In this document: positions 50,090 to 62,400 of the stretch, in pieces
Numbering within the stretch: the first letter of the stretch is position 1
How the letters are laid out: each line of letters opens with the position of its first letter
Source of the DNA: Luteibacter anthropi
Lineage (GTDB): Bacteria > Pseudomonadota > Gammaproteobacteria > Xanthomonadales > Rhodanobacteraceae
Length of the DNA stretch: 64,000 nucleotides
Reading direction: 5' to 3'
NCBI RefSeq assembly: GCF_011759365.1
Contig: NZ_JAARLZ010000005.1
Location: 356,255-420,254, forward strand
Position numbers and translations under genes: made by a program
The notes under the pieces: generated by a model
What the model saw: the letters and a program-made list of their open reading frames with translations, nothing else
Told to the model about the DNA's origin: nothing
Databases searched by the model: none

Positions 50090-51841
50090 TTACGACTCCA
50101 GGCAGGCAACGGCGCGGCGGGCGGGGAGCAGGCCACGCGAAACGGCGGCAACGGTGGCGGCGTCACCATGCAGCCACGCCGCGGACGAGGATGGTGTCCG
50201 TTCGATCGTGACGTCGGTGTCGCCGAGATTGACGAAGATCGTTAACGTGCGCCCCGACAACGACCAGGACGCCACAAAAGCCTGTGCACCCAGCGCCTGT
50301 GCATCCTGCCCATGGGCGTCGGCTATATGCGGCCCGATGTACTCGCGCCGGACGGCGATCAACGAGCGCACGAACGTACGCCGCGCTTCACCCAGCGCGA
50401 TATCGCGCTCGGGAATCGAGGCGGTGAACGTGTCGTAGTCATTGGGGTCGGGGATTTCCTCCCCGGCAAAACTTGCGAAGGCGGCAAACTCCTTGCGACG
50501 CCCTTCTCTCACCGCGCGGCGCATCCGCTCGTCGATGAAATCGGTAAAGAACAGGAAGGGTGTGCGACTACCCCACTCCTCGCCCATGAACAGCATCGGC
50601 ACGAACGGGGCCAGCAGCAGAAGAACCAGTGCCGCCTCCATCGTTTCCGGATGGATCATCGCGCTCAGCCGGTCACCGAAGGCGCGGTTGCCGATCTGGT
50701 CGTGGTTCTGCAGGAAATTGACGAACCGGGAGGCCGCGAGATGCGCGCTGGGCTCGCCGCGCCGTTTGTCGCCCATCACTTCGCCCTGATACGCAAAGCC
50801 TTCACGAAGGCTGCGCAGGAGCTTGTCCATTGCCGGCTCGTAATGGGCGTAGTAACCCTCGTCCTCGCCGGTCAGCAGCACGTGGATCGCATTGTGGAAG
50901 TCGTCGTTCCACTGTGCATCGAAACGCCCCCTGCCCAGAAGATTCGCCTGGTTTGCTTCGTTCTCCAGCACCAGATGTACATGGCGCTCCGATCCCATCG
51001 CCGCGTGGATGCGCGCTGCCAGCGAGCCCAGCCAGCCCGGATTGCCGATGGCATGCACCGCATCGAAGCGAAGCCCGTCGAACCGGTATTCCTCAAGCCA
51101 GTAGAGCGCGTTGTGCACGAAGTAATCGCCCACCTGTGGCGTGGATACGCCAATGGCCGCGCCCCAGGGCGTATGCGTGGCCTCATCGAAGAAACGCGAG
51201 GCATAGGCGCCCAGATAATTACCTTCCGGCCCGAAGTGGTTGTAGACGACGTCGAGGAACACCATCAGCCCCAGGCCGTGCGCCGTGTCGATCAATGACT
51301 TCAGGTCGTCGGGCGTGCCGTAGGACGCGGATGGCGCATAGGGCAGCACACCGTCGTAGCCCCAGTTGCGATCGCCAGGGAATTCGGCAATCGGCATCAG
51401 TTCCACGGCGGTAATGCCCAGCGACGCCAGGTGCGGCAGCACCATCTCCACGCCACGATAACCACCCAGAAGACCCACGTGCAGTTCGTAGATCACCGCC
51501 TCGTGCCATGGCCGGCCCTGCCACGTATCGTGCTTCCATGCATAGGAAGAAGGGTCTACGACAACACTGTAGCCATGTACATCACCCTCGCGCTGTCGAC
51601 GCGAAGCGGGATCGGGCACGACCACATCCTTGCCCACCCGGAAGCGGTAGCCCGAACCGAACGGGGCCGGGCAGACACATTCGAACCAGCCATCGTCCAG
51701 CGCACGCATGGTCGAGTGATGACCCGTGTCGCACTCGATGGACACGGTCTCCACATCGGGTGCCCATAACCGGAAGCGCACCTTGTCGTCACCCAGCGGC
51801 TTCGCGCCGTAAGGCATGGCGTGAACGAACCGGCTCGTCAT
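50090..51841 (-). CDS. treZ: Malto-oligosyltrehalose trehalohydrolase
   Basis: A 583-aa GH13 enzyme that cuts trehalose from maltooligosyl-trehalose made by TreY. An N-terminal CBM48-like beta domain (about 1-95) precedes the barrel. Catalytic motifs are FDGLRFDAVHAIGN, LVLENEANQANLL and FLQNHDQIGNRAFGDR. The QNHDQIGNRA form is typical of TreZ and not of branching enzyme. The ATG overlaps the glgX stop as ATGA. Together with treY this gives the route from glucan to trehalose. Confidence 0.95.
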   Translation of the reverse strand: MTSRFVHAMPYGAKPLGDDKVRFRLWAPDVETVSIECDTGHHSTMRALDDGWFECVCPAPFGSGYRFRVGKDVVVPDPASRRQREGDVHGYSVVVDPSSYAWKHDTWQGRPWHEAVIYELHVGLLGGYRGVEMVLPHLASLGITAVELMPIAEFPGDRNWGYDGVLPYAPSASYGTPDDLKSLIDTAHGLGLMVFLDVVYNHFGPEGNYLGAYASRFFDEATHTPWGAAIGVSTPQVGDYFVHNALYWLEEYRFDGLRFDAVHAIGNPGWLGSLAARIHAAMGSERHVHLVLENEANQANLLGRGRFDAQWNDDFHNAIHVLLTGEDEGYYAHYEPAMDKLLRSLREGFAYQGEVMGDKRRGEPSAHLAASRFVNFLQNHDQIGNRAFGDRLSAMIHPETMEAALVLLLLAPFVPMLFMGEEWGSRTPFLFFTDFIDERMRRAVREGRRKEFAAFASFAGEEIPDPNDYDTFTASIPERDIALGEARRTFVRSLIAVRREYIGPHIADAHGQDAQALGAQAFVASWSLSGRTLTIFVNLGDTDVTIERTPSSSAAWLHGDAATVAAVSRGLLPARRAVACLES

Positions 51842-53949
51842 GCCGCCGGCTCCACCCGTGCGGAAGCCGCCAGCAGGATGACGCTATGCCCTTCCACCTC
51901 GATCGACGCCTCCGGCCAGGCCTTCTCGGGAGCACCCGGTTTCGAACTGTCCGAGCGCACGCGCCAGGCCACCGCAGGCTGTGGGAGCTGGAACACATGC
52001 ATGTCCGGCGTACCGTTGATGAGGATAAGGGTGAGATCGGCCCGCTTTTCACCCTGGGACTGCGCACGGCGCAAGGCCAGCAGACGGCCCTCCGTGTAGT
52101 CCCAGGTTTCCTGGGTCATTTCCGATCCGCTTTCGTCGAACCAGCTGACCTCCTTTATGCCAGGCACCACCTCGGTGTCCCCACGAAGAAAGTGTGCGGC
52201 CCTCAGGGTGGGATGCTGGTCGCGCAGGCGAACGAGTCTTGCCGTGAAATCGGTGAGCTCCTTGCCGCGATCGGAGGTGGCCAGCTTCCAGTCGTACCAG
52301 GACAGTTCGTTATCCTGGCAGTACGCGTTGTTGTTGCCATGCTGCGTGCGCCCGAACTCGTCGCCGCCCAGCAGCATCGGCGTGCCGTGCGAAAAGAACA
52401 GGGTCGACAGCAGGGCTCGCTTGACCCGGTCGCGCGTGGCAAGAATCGTGGGATCGTCGGTGGGGCCTTCGACGCCGTGGTTGTAGCTTTCGTTGTCGTT
52501 GCCGCCGTCGCGGTTGTCTTCGCCGTTGGCGTCGTTGTGCTTGTCGTTGTAGCTGACCAGGTCTTCCAGCGTGAAGCCGTCATGCGCGGTGATGAAGTTC
52601 ACCGATGACCAGGGCTTGCGGCGCTGGTGGTCGAAAAGCTCGCCGGATGCCTGCAAACGCCCGGCCAGCGTGCCACGCATGCCCGAATCACCCTTCCAGA
52701 ACCGGCGCACGTCATCGCGGAACTTGCCGTTCCACTCGCCGAAGCCCGGGGGATGGTTGCCCAGCTGGTAGCCACCCGGGCCGATATCCCACGGCTCGGA
52801 AATCAGCTTGACGCTGTTGAGCACCGGGTCCTGGCGCATGGCGTCGAACAGGCCGCTGTTGGGATCAAAACCATGCTCCTCGCGCCCCAGGCTTACGCCC
52901 AGGTCGAAACGGAAGCCATCGACATGAAAGGTCTGCACCCAGTAGCGCAACGAATCCATCACCAGCTGCAGCACGCGCGGATGCGCCGTATTCACGGTGT
53001 TACCCGTACCGGTGTCGTTGATGCAGTAACGCGGATCGTCCGGCATCAAACGGTAATAGCTCTTGTTGTCCAGGCCACGGAACGACAGCGTCGTGCCCAG
53101 TTCGCTGCCTTCGCAGGTGTGGTTGTACACCACGTCGAGGATCACCTCGATGCCTGCCGCATGCAGCGCCTGCACGGCGGCGCGTATCTCGTTGAGCGCG
53201 CCTTCCGCCAGGTAGGCCGGCTCGGGCGCGAAGAACGCCAGGGTGTTGTAGCCCCAGTAATTGCGCAGCTTCATCTCCGTGAGGCGACGGTCCTGCAGGA
53301 AGGCGTGTACCGGCAGCAGTTCGACCGCCGTCACCCCCAGCTTCACCAGATACTCGATGACATAAGGGTCGGCCAGCGCGATGAACGTGCCCCGCTCATG
53401 CGGACGGATGCGCTTGAGGTTGCGCGTGAAACCCTTCAGGTGGGTCTCGTAGACCACCGTGCGATTCCACGGTGTATGTGGGCGATGGCCGCCGTTCCAG
53501 TGCATCGGTTCATCGACGACGACGGCTTTCGGCATGGCCGCCGCGCTGTCGCGACGGTCGAAAGACAGATCGGCCCGTGATGACGCCACGCGATATCCGT
53601 GCAGCACGTCCGACCAGCGAACCTGCCCGTGAAGCAGCCTTGCGTAGGGATCGAGCAGAAGCTTGTTCGGATTGAACCGGTGACCTTCTTCCGGCAGATA
53701 AGGACCATAGGCGCGGAAGCCGTACAGCGTGCCGCCACGCACCCGTGGCAGGTAGCCGTGCCATATCTCATCCGTGCACTCGGGCAGCTCGTAACGTGCG
53801 ATCTCCCGTTTGCCGGAGGGATCGAACAGGCAAAGCTCGATGCGCTCGGCATGCGCGGAGAACACGGCGAAATTGGTGCCCATGCCGTCGCAGGTCGCGC
53901 CGAGGGGATACGGCGAGCCGGACTGCATGCGTTCGGGAAGAGCGGGCAT
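51838..53949 (-). CDS. glgX: Glycogen debranching enzyme (isoamylase type)
   Basis: A 703-aa GH13 debranching enzyme that hydrolyses alpha-1,6 branches. The N-terminal CBM48 domain includes YPLGATCDGMGTNFAVFSAH. Catalytic motifs are VDGFRFDLGVSLGREEHGFD, KLISEPWDIGPGGYQLG and FITAHDGFTLEDLVSYN. It would produce linear dextrins for TreYZ and MalQ. The start lies 11 bp after the glgB stop, and the stop overlaps treZ. Confidence 0.95.
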   Translation of the reverse strand: MPALPERMQSGSPYPLGATCDGMGTNFAVFSAHAERIELCLFDPSGKREIARYELPECTDEIWHGYLPRVRGGTLYGFRAYGPYLPEEGHRFNPNKLLLDPYARLLHGQVRWSDVLHGYRVASSRADLSFDRRDSAAAMPKAVVVDEPMHWNGGHRPHTPWNRTVVYETHLKGFTRNLKRIRPHERGTFIALADPYVIEYLVKLGVTAVELLPVHAFLQDRRLTEMKLRNYWGYNTLAFFAPEPAYLAEGALNEIRAAVQALHAAGIEVILDVVYNHTCEGSELGTTLSFRGLDNKSYYRLMPDDPRYCINDTGTGNTVNTAHPRVLQLVMDSLRYWVQTFHVDGFRFDLGVSLGREEHGFDPNSGLFDAMRQDPVLNSVKLISEPWDIGPGGYQLGNHPPGFGEWNGKFRDDVRRFWKGDSGMRGTLAGRLQASGELFDHQRRKPWSSVNFITAHDGFTLEDLVSYNDKHNDANGEDNRDGGNDNESYNHGVEGPTDDPTILATRDRVKRALLSTLFFSHGTPMLLGGDEFGRTQHGNNNAYCQDNELSWYDWKLATSDRGKELTDFTARLVRLRDQHPTLRAAHFLRGDTEVVPGIKEVSWFDESGSEMTQETWDYTEGRLLALRRAQSQGEKRADLTLILINGTPDMHVFQLPQPAVAWRVRSDSSKPGAPEKAWPEASIEVEGHSVILLAASARVEPAA

Positions 53950-53960
53950 CGGGGTCCTCG

Positions 53961-56147
53961 TCAGTCGGCCACGAAAATGACCGTGGATAGCGGTGGAAGG
54001 CTGACGACCAGCGAGTGGTCGAAACCGTGCGACGGCACCGCCTGGGCATGGCGTTCGCCTTCATTGCCCACGCCAGAGCCACCGTAGGCGTCGGCATCGG
54101 AATTGATCGCCTCTCGCCAGCGACCGTCCTGCGGCACGCCGATGCGGAAACCATGGCGTGGCGTGGGGGTCATGTTGCTGATGACCAGGGCAGGCGCCTC
54201 GCCTTCGGCAAAGCGCATCCATGCAAAGACGTTCTGGTCCGCGTCATCGCCAATCACCCAGCGGAATCCGCGCGGATCGGCATCCAGCGCGTGCAGCGCG
54301 GGCGTGTCGGCATAAACGCGGTTGAGGTCTCGCACGAGCCGTTGCACGCCCAGGTGCAGGGGATGGTCGAGCAGATCCCAGGCGATCTGGGCGTCGTGGT
54401 TCCATTCGTGCGGCTGGGCGATCTCGCCACCGGTGAACAGCAGCTTCTTGCCGGGGTGGCCCCACATGAAGCCGTAATAGGCACGCAGGTTGGCAAAGCG
54501 CTGCCATTCGTCGCCGGGCATGCGGCCCAGCAGCGAGCGCTTGCCGTGCACTACTTCATCATGCGACAGCGGTAGCACGTAACGCTCGGAGTACGCGTAG
54601 ATCATGCTGAAGGTCATCTCGCCATGGTGCCAGCGGCGATGGATGGGATCGCGCGACATGTATTCCAGCGAATCGTGCATCCAGCCCATGTTCCACTTGA
54701 AGGTGAAACCCAGGCCGCCCTCCTCCACCGGCCGCGTGACGCCCGGCCATGCCGTGGATTCTTCCGCGATGGTCATGCAGTCCGGATGACGCTCGACCAC
54801 CAGCTGGTTGACCCGGCGCAGGAAAGCGATGGATTCGAGGTTTTCACGGCCGCCATGGATATTGGGCACCCATTCGCCGGCCTTGCGCGAATAATCGCGG
54901 TAAAGCATCGAGGCCACGGCATCCACGCGCAGGCCATCCACATGAAAACGCTCCAGCCATGCCAGGGCGCTGGACACAAGGAAAGCCGATACCTCGTTGC
55001 GGCCGAGGTTGAAGATCAGCGTGTTCCAGTCCTGGTGGAAACCTTCGCGAGGATCGGCATGCTCATACAGCGGCGTGCCGTCGAAGTGCGCAAGGCCGTG
55101 GATATCGGTCGGAAAATGCGCGGGCACCCAGTCCACGATCACGCCCACGCCGGCCTCGTGGCAGCGATCGACGAAACGCGCAAACGCCTCGGGCGTGCCA
55201 AAACGCGAGGTAGGCGCGAACTGGCCCAGCGGCTGGTAGCCCCAGGAGCCGCCAAAGGGGTGCTCGGAAACCGGCAGCAACTCGATATGGGTAAAGCCCA
55301 TGCCCGCCACGTAGGGAATCAGGCGTTCGCCCAGTTCGTCCCAGTGCAGCTCACGCCCATCCTGGCCGCGCAACCACGAACCGGCATGCAGTTCGTAGAT
55401 CGACAGTGGCGAGCCTGCATGGTGCAGCGCGCCGCGCCGGCGCAGCCAGTCCTCATCGGTCCAGTGAAAGGCCGCCGGGTCGGCCACGATGGATGCCGTC
55501 GAAGGTGGCAGCTCGGCGGCCAGCGCCACGGGGTCAGCGCGCTGGGTCAGCGAACCATCCGCGCCCAGCACCTCGTACTTGTAGCGGGCGCCGGGCAGCA
55601 GGCCGGGCACGAACAGCTCCCAGACACCGGCCGGCACGCGTTTTCGCATGGGATGACGGCGCCCGTCCCAGCTGTCGAAGTCACCGACGACGCTCACCCG
55701 TCGGGCATTCGGCGCCCAGACCGCGAAACGCACGCCATGCACGCCATCGACCACTGAAGGGTGCGCGCCCAGGAAGCGGAACAGCCCCGTATGCGTACCC
55801 TCCGCGAAGCGGTGTAAATCGTCTTCGTCGAGCAACGTACCGAACGCGTAGGGATCGTGGGTGTCCTGCGTGGCGCCCGGCCAGCGCACCCGCAGGCGGT
55901 AACCGGAGGTGTCTCCCGTATCGCCTGCGAACAGCCCTGCATCGTGGAGCCTGTCCAGCGCTTTCAGCACCCGTCCGCCGGCATCGATGAGTTCGACCCC
56001 GTCGGCACCTGGCTGGAAGGTGCGAACAACGCGACGGCCGTTCGCGACATGGGGGCCCAGCACGGCGAACGCGTCGCCATGCGTGCCTTCGACCAGCGCA
56101 TCGATCGCCGCCGGGTTGTCGAGACCATAGGTCCGTGAGTCGATCAC
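53961..56147 (-). CDS. glgB: 1,4-alpha-glucan branching enzyme
   Basis: A 728-aa GH13 branching enzyme with two N-terminal beta domains (N1 and CBM48, about 1-220) and a barrel. Motifs include [46 protein letters not shown] and [16 protein letters not shown]. It adds alpha-1,6 branches to the linear glucan made by GlgE. The ATG overlaps the treS stop (ATGA). Confidence 0.97.
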   Translation of the reverse strand: MIDSRTYGLDNPAAIDALVEGTHGDAFAVLGPHVANGRRVVRTFQPGADGVELIDAGGRVLKALDRLHDAGLFAGDTGDTSGYRLRVRWPGATQDTHDPYAFGTLLDEDDLHRFAEGTHTGLFRFLGAHPSVVDGVHGVRFAVWAPNARRVSVVGDFDSWDGRRHPMRKRVPAGVWELFVPGLLPGARYKYEVLGADGSLTQRADPVALAAELPPSTASIVADPAAFHWTDEDWLRRRGALHHAGSPLSIYELHAGSWLRGQDGRELHWDELGERLIPYVAGMGFTHIELLPVSEHPFGGSWGYQPLGQFAPTSRFGTPEAFARFVDRCHEAGVGVIVDWVPAHFPTDIHGLAHFDGTPLYEHADPREGFHQDWNTLIFNLGRNEVSAFLVSSALAWLERFHVDGLRVDAVASMLYRDYSRKAGEWVPNIHGGRENLESIAFLRRVNQLVVERHPDCMTIAEESTAWPGVTRPVEEGGLGFTFKWNMGWMHDSLEYMSRDPIHRRWHHGEMTFSMIYAYSERYVLPLSHDEVVHGKRSLLGRMPGDEWQRFANLRAYYGFMWGHPGKKLLFTGGEIAQPHEWNHDAQIAWDLLDHPLHLGVQRLVRDLNRVYADTPALHALDADPRGFRWVIGDDADQNVFAWMRFAEGEAPALVISNMTPTPRHGFRIGVPQDGRWREAINSDADAYGGSGVGNEGERHAQAVPSHGFDHSLVVSLPPLSTVIFVAD

Positions 56148-59100
56148 GTATCCTCCTTCAGTTCCTGGGCGGTGTCACCGCGTGCCGCCTGAAGCAGGCC
56201 GCGCAGCGGAACATCGAGCCAGCCGGGTCGGTTGGCGGCTTCGTAGCTCACCTCGTAAGCCGCCTTCTCGATCACGAAAAGTTCGAGCACAGGCGCAAGC
56301 GCGTCGGCATCGATCCAGCGCACCGGGGCTTCATCCAGCACCCGGCGATAGGCTTCGAGGAACACCCGCGACGAACGCTCGCGGAAGCGGGTCAGGTACA
56401 CGGCGAAACCTTCATCCTCCACCGGTGCCAGGCCATCCTCGCCGCGCCGTGCCATGGCTGCCGCGTAGTCGAGCGAGCGCAGGAAGCCGGCCACATCGCG
56501 AAGCGGCGAGCTCTTGCCACGACGCTCGTCGAGCGTGCGTGCCGGCTCGCCCTCGAAATCGATGATGTAGGCATCGTCCTGGACGACGAGGATCTGACCA
56601 AGATGGAAGTCGCCGTGCGTGCGCGTGATCGGCGCACCGTGCCCGGCCCTAGCCAGCCTGGCGATCCGTTCGTCCAGCGTCGAGGCCAGTCCGCGCAAGG
56701 CCTCCACGTCCGCCACCAGTTCATCCGGCATGCCGCCCGTGCTGTCGACCGAGGCCAGCGCACGCGCCACCTGCTCGCGAACACCTGCACCCCAGCCGGC
56801 CACCGTCGCATCGCTCGCACGCTCGGGGGCGAACGCAGGGATATCGGTGGGCTGGGCCAGCAAGGCGTGCAATTCGGCCAACCGGGTGCCTACCGCCGTG
56901 GCAAAGGCGTCATAGCCCGCCTCGATCTCATTGCGACGCGCGTCTTCGGCGGCATGGCTGGAATGGTTGTATTCGTCGTAGCTGCGGCGCAGGTAATCCA
57001 GCGTCCAGCGCCATGCATCGCCCTGGTTGCGCAGGAAACCCTGTAGTACGGCAACGGTCGTGCGCTCGCCGCCATCGCCGATCATCACCACCTCACCAAG
57101 CAGCTGCGCCGTATTGGCGTAGCCGTGCTCGGTGAGGTACCGGCCCATCTCCACTTCGGGATTGATGCCGGCCGACGTACGCCGGAACAGCTTCACCACG
57201 CCGGCATCGTTCAGAATCATCGAGCTGTTCGATTGCTCCGAGGTCAGCCAGCGACTCTCGATCTCCGTGTCGAACTCGGTCGTGTCGAAGATATCCGTCT
57301 TCTCGAAACGGATGGTACCGCCATGGATCGGCAGTGCCGTTCCGGCGCGCAGCCCGATCAGCAGGCCGGAAGCGAAGGCATCGAGGGAGAAACCATCGGT
57401 GAGAATACCGATGCGACGGCCACGGCGTACCCGTGCGAGAGTCAGGTTCTGCTGCCGCGCGGTGGGGCTTTCGTCTTCCCAGACGATACCCACCGGCAGG
57501 CTGTAGCGTTCCTTGCCCCCATCGGCCAGCGTGGCTTCGATTTCGGTAAAGATCAGGTCGTCACCGCGATCAGGCCACGGAGCGGCATGCAGCACCTTTA
57601 CCTGCTCGATGCCGCGATCCTTCGACGCAAACCAGCGGCGCACCGCCAGATAACCCGGCAGCACCTGCTTCTCGATCACACCCCGGTGGTGTTCCATCAC
57701 GGGCCCTTCGACCAGCGCACCGCGCAAGACGAGGGTCTCGTAGTCCGGCAGGGTTTCGGCCGGCACTTCGTGCCAGTCGGGCATCTGGGCGTTAGGCAGA
57801 AGCTGGAACGCATAGAAACCGTAAGGCGGCACCGTCAGCAGATACGGCAGCTGCCCCACCGGGGGGAACGAGGTGCCACCGACGATCTCGACCGGCACCT
57901 GGCCTTCGAAAAGATTGAGATCCAGCTCCACGGCCTGAAGCGTGCGCGACATATTGGCCACGCACAGCACGTGTTCGTCACCGAACTCGCGCAGGTAAGC
58001 CAGCACCTTGCGGTTGCCCGGATACAGGAACTTCAGCGTGCCGCGACCGAACGCCTTGTAGCGCTTGCGCACGGCCAGCATGCGGCGCGTCCAGTTGAGC
58101 AGCGAATGCGGATCGCGCTGCTGGGCTTCGACGTTGATCGCCTGGAAGCCATAGAGCGGGTCCATGATCGGCGGAAGCACCAGGCTGGCGGGATCGGCAC
58201 GCGAGAAACCCCCGTTGCGGTCCACCGACCACTGCATCGGCGTGCGCACACCGTCACGGTCGCCAAGATGGATGTTGTCACCCATGCCGATCTCGTCGCC
58301 GTAGTAAAGCACCGGCGTGCCCGGCATGGTCAACAGCAACGCATTCATCAGTTCGATGCGGCGACGGTCGCGCTCCAGCAAGGGCGCAAGACGACGACGG
58401 ATACCGAGGTTGATGCGGGCACGGCGATCTGCGGCGTACGTCTGCCACAGGTAATCGCGCTCGTTGTCCGTGACCATTTCAAGCGTCAGCTCGTCATGGT
58501 TGCGCAGGAAGATGGCCCACTGGCAGTTTTCCGGAATGGCCGGCGTCTGCCGCATGATGTCGGTGATCGGAAAACGGTCTTCACGGGCGATCGCCATGTA
58601 CATGCGCGGCATCAGCGGAAAGTGGAACGCCATATGGCATTCGTCGCCGTTGCCGAAATAGTCCTGGGTATCTTCGGGCCATTGGTTGGCCTCGGCCAGC
58701 AGCATGCGATCCGGGTAGTGCTGGTCGATCTCGGCACGCATCAGCTTCAGGATCGCGTGCGTTTCAGGCAGGTTTTCGTTATTGGTGCCTTCGCGCTCGA
58801 TCAGGTAGGGCACGGCGTCCAGGCGCAGGCCGTCCACGCCCATATCCAGCCAGAAGCGCATCACGTCGAGCACGGCCTTCAGCACCGCAGGATTATCGAA
58901 ATTCAGGTCCGGCTGGTGCGAGAAGAAGCGATGCCAGAAGTACTGGCCCGCCACCGGGTCCCAGGTCCAGTTCGACTTCTCGGTGTCGAGAAAGATGATG
59001 CGCGTGCCGTCGTAGGCCTGATCCGTATCCGACCAGACATAGAAATTACGGGCAGCCGAGCCCTTCTTCGCCTGCCGTGCGCGCTGGAACCACGGATGCT

Positions 59101-59470
59101 GGTCGGAAGTGTGGTTGATGACCAGCTCGGTGATGACACGCAGGCCACGCTTGTGCGCTTCGCTGATGAAGCGCTTCGCATCGGCCAGCTTGCCGTAGTC
59201 CTCGTGCACCGCCTTGTACTCGGCGATGTCGTAGCCATCGTCCCGGCGGGGGCTGGGATAGAACGGAAGCAGCCAGAGCGTGTTCACGCCCAGGTCCGCG
59301 ATGTAGTCGAGCTTGTCGATCAGGCCCTGGAAATCGCCCACGCCGTCATCGTTCGCGTCGAAATACGACTTCAGGTGCACCTGGTAGATGATCGCGTCCT
59401 TGTACCAGAGCGGATCACTGGAAAAATCCGGCGCCTTGATCTGCTTCTTGCCTTTGCCGCGTGTTGCCAT
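56144..59470 (-). CDS. treS: Trehalose synthase fused to maltokinase
   Basis: An 1108-aa bifunctional protein. The N-terminal GH13 part (about 1-555) interconverts trehalose and maltose: [45 protein letters not shown] and [14 protein letters not shown]. The C-terminal part (about 600-1108) is a maltokinase of the Pep2/Mak type, with the aminoglycoside-kinase-like loop [12 protein letters not shown] and [19 protein letters not shown]. Together they turn trehalose into maltose-1-phosphate, the donor for GlgE. The fusion is known in proteobacteria. It lies 3 bp after glgE. Confidence 0.96.
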   Translation of the reverse strand: MATRGKGKKQIKAPDFSSDPLWYKDAIIYQVHLKSYFDANDDGVGDFQGLIDKLDYIADLGVNTLWLLPFYPSPRRDDGYDIAEYKAVHEDYGKLADAKRFISEAHKRGLRVITELVINHTSDQHPWFQRARQAKKGSAARNFYVWSDTDQAYDGTRIIFLDTEKSNWTWDPVAGQYFWHRFFSHQPDLNFDNPAVLKAVLDVMRFWLDMGVDGLRLDAVPYLIEREGTNNENLPETHAILKLMRAEIDQHYPDRMLLAEANQWPEDTQDYFGNGDECHMAFHFPLMPRMYMAIAREDRFPITDIMRQTPAIPENCQWAIFLRNHDELTLEMVTDNERDYLWQTYAADRRARINLGIRRRLAPLLERDRRRIELMNALLLTMPGTPVLYYGDEIGMGDNIHLGDRDGVRTPMQWSVDRNGGFSRADPASLVLPPIMDPLYGFQAINVEAQQRDPHSLLNWTRRMLAVRKRYKAFGRGTLKFLYPGNRKVLAYLREFGDEHVLCVANMSRTLQAVELDLNLFEGQVPVEIVGGTSFPPVGQLPYLLTVPPYGFYAFQLLPNAQMPDWHEVPAETLPDYETLVLRGALVEGPVMEHHRGVIEKQVLPGYLAVRRWFASKDRGIEQVKVLHAAPWPDRGDDLIFTEIEATLADGGKERYSLPVGIVWEDESPTARQQNLTLARVRRGRRIGILTDGFSLDAFASGLLIGLRAGTALPIHGGTIRFEKTDIFDTTEFDTEIESRWLTSEQSNSSMILNDAGVVKLFRRTSAGINPEVEMGRYLTEHGYANTAQLLGEVVMIGDGGERTTVAVLQGFLRNQGDAWRWTLDYLRRSYDEYNHSSHAAEDARRNEIEAGYDAFATAVGTRLAELHALLAQPTDIPAFAPERASDATVAGWGAGVREQVARALASVDSTGGMPDELVADVEALRGLASTLDERIARLARAGHGAPITRTHGDFHLGQILVVQDDAYIIDFEGEPARTLDERRGKSSPLRDVAGFLRSLDYAAAMARRGEDGLAPVEDEGFAVYLTRFRERSSRVFLEAYRRVLDEAPVRWIDADALAPVLELFVIEKAAYEVSYEAANRPGWLDVPLRGLLQAARGDTAQELKEDT

Positions 59471-59473
59471 GGA

Positions 59474-62400
59474 TCAGACTCCGGGTAGCCGTACATGCCA
59501 GATCGCATAGGGCTGGCCGAGGCCAAGCCACACATGCTGAGCCGGACCACGCCAGGCGATGGGTTGGGAATGCAGAAGATCGTGGACGTCGAGCGTGGCG
59601 TCGGCCGCCAGGCCCCAGTCATCCAGGGGGAGAGTGAGATCAGCGGCCTGTGCGTTATGCGGGTCCATGCTGATGGCCACCAGCACCAGGTCGTCGCCGC
59701 GGCGCTTTTCGAAGAACAGCACCTGATCGTTGTTCGCCGGCAGGAAACGCACGCCAAGATGCGTCTGCAGGGCCGGGTGTGCACGGCGAATCTGGTTGAG
59801 CCGGGTGATCTCGGCAACGATGTTGCCCGGCTCGCTGAAATCGCGAATGCGGATTTCGTACTTCTCCGAATCGAGGTATTCCTCTTTCCCGGGCATGGGT
59901 GCCGATTCGCATATCTCGAAACCGGAGTACATGCCCCACAGCCCTGAGAGGGTTGTAGCCAGCGCCGCACGGATCAAAAACCCCGGGCGTCCCGACGTCT
60001 GCAGGAAATACGGATTGATATCGGGGGTGTTGACGAAGAAATTGGGACGGAAAAAATCCTTCGGCGCCGTGGTCGTCAGCTCGGTCAGGTAGTCGATGAA
60101 CTCCTGTTTCGAATTGCGCCAGGTGAAATAGGTATACGACTGGCTGAAGCCCACCTTGGCCAGCCGGTACATCGGCTTGGGCCGGGTGAAGGCCTCGGAC
60201 AGGAACAACGCACCCGGATACTTTGATCGAACGCGGGCAATCATCCACTCCCAGAAAGGGAACGGCTTGGTATGCGGATTGTCCACGCGGAAGGTACGCA
60301 CGCCCTCTCCTGCCCAGAACAGCACGACGTCGCAGAGCGCCTGCCACAGCGAAGGCACCGCCCCATCCGCGTAGAAATCGACATTGACGATGTCCTGGTA
60401 TTTCTTGGGCGGGTTCTCGGCGTACTTGATGCTGCCGTCGGGGCGCCAGTCGAACCATTCCGGATGCTCTTTCAGCCACGGATGATCCGGCGAACACTGG
60501 ATGGCGAAATCCAGCGCCAGTTCCAGCCCATGCTCGTGGGCGGCGTCGCGCAGCACACGGAAGTCGTCCAGCGTGCCAAGCTGCGGATGGATCGCAGTGT
60601 GCCCGCCATCGGGCGAGCCGATGGCATACGGGCTGCCGGGGTCGTCCGGGCCCGGCGTAAGCGTATTGTTGGGCCCCTTGCGGAAGGCCTTGCCGATGGG
60701 ATGGATCGGCGGGAAATACAGCACGTCGAAACCCATGTCCCGGATGGCCGGCAGGCGCCCGATGGTGTTGCGGAAGGTGCCGTGGTGTTGCTTCGACTCC
60801 GTCATCGATCGCGGGAACAGCTCGTACCAGCTGGCAAACATCGCCTCGCGGCGGTCGACTTCCACCACGAAGGCATCCGTCGCCGTGGCCCGCTCGCGCG
60901 GGTCAGTGGCGGCCATCAGCTCAACCGCGTTGTCGGCGAGCAACAGCGCCACGCGCTCGTCTCCCGAGGCTTTGTTCACGGCAGCGGAAAGACTGCGCAA
61001 CGCCTTGGCTTTTGCGCCCGACTGCGACGCCGCGCGCGTTTCTACCAGCCGCCGTCCTTCTTCCAGCTCCAGCTCGATGGGAACGCCCGCCTCGTGCTTG
61101 AGTTCCAGCTCGTGGTGATAGGTTCCGAACGAATCGCGCCACGCCTCGATACGAAACTCGTACCGGCCAATGCGGGTGGGCGTGAAGCTGCCCGTATGGA
61201 TATCGTTGTTCACCGGCAGCATGGGCACTTCACGCCAGACTTTTTCGTCCTGTGCGCGATAGCACAGGCGCGCGGCCAGCACGTCGTGCCCATCGACATA
61301 GATATCCGCCGTGACGGTCACCGCCTCCCCTACGATGCGCTTTACGGGAAACAGACCGCCATCGACGCTGGGCTGGACCGACTCGATCACGACGCGCGGC
61401 CCCCTGGTGGCCACCTGGAGAAGGTCTTTCTTCGCGCTCGCGCCGATCTTGCGAACCACAGGTGCAGAAGGTGAAGCATCCAGCGTCATGACAGCTCCCG
61501 GTGCAAGCACAAGACTTTCGCCCTGATCGAAGAGCCGGTGCCCGTCCGGCGCCACCCAAGGACCGAAATGACTGGCCGCGCCAACGAATACATCGGCCGC
61601 CTGCACCGCGACCTCGCGATCCAGCGAGGCATTGACCAGGGTCAGCGTGGCAGACGACGCCGTGCGCGGGTCGGCGCCTTGAACAGTCAGGAATGAGGCC
61701 ACACCACCATGCACGCCAATCGCAGGTGCAAGACCCATATGCTCGCTAACGATCGCGTTCGCGGCCTTCACCGTGTCGGTAAGATCGAGAAGTCCTTTGG
61801 CTTTCAGTGCTGCCGGGTCGATCGCATCGCCACGGCGCGCGTCGAGCGCTTCGTGCACCGCAAATTCGAAGCCCATCGGCATAAGCCAGCCTGCCGGCGA
61901 CGTCGCGGCAAACGCGGTCGCACGCCGGTAGGCATGATCGAGCTGGTTTTCCTCACCCAGTTCATCGCCCAGCCGCTGACCGAAAGGCTCTTCCGCACAG
62001 GCGAGTGCCGGAGCCACCGTGGCCAGACGCTGTGACTCTTCCGCAAACCAGGGTGCGTGGAAATCCCACCAGTTTGCCGACGAGACGGTTGCATCGAAGC
62101 CCGCGCCACGCATCGCGGCAACCTGCTCGGGCGTGCACCCCGGCGTCCATGCAAGAAAGGCCACGTCCGGCACATCACGCCGGACGGCATCGATCAGGGT
62201 CTTCCACAGGGAGGCAGGCAGACGCTGTGGATGCAGCAGGCGAAACCCCGTGACACCCGCAGCCACCCAGCGGCGCAGCCGATCGATCCACCATTGCGTG
62301 GCAGCCCCCGCCACATCCGGATCATTGAGCCGCCAGCGCACGCTCTCGCTTTCGCTGGGCGTCCAGCGTGGGTCGGGCGTACCGTGCTGCGCGGCAACCG

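Noticed and set aside
57125..59488. 787-codon plus-strand frame opposite treS
   Set aside because: Antisense shadow of a clear trehalose synthase/maltokinase; no recognisable motifs.
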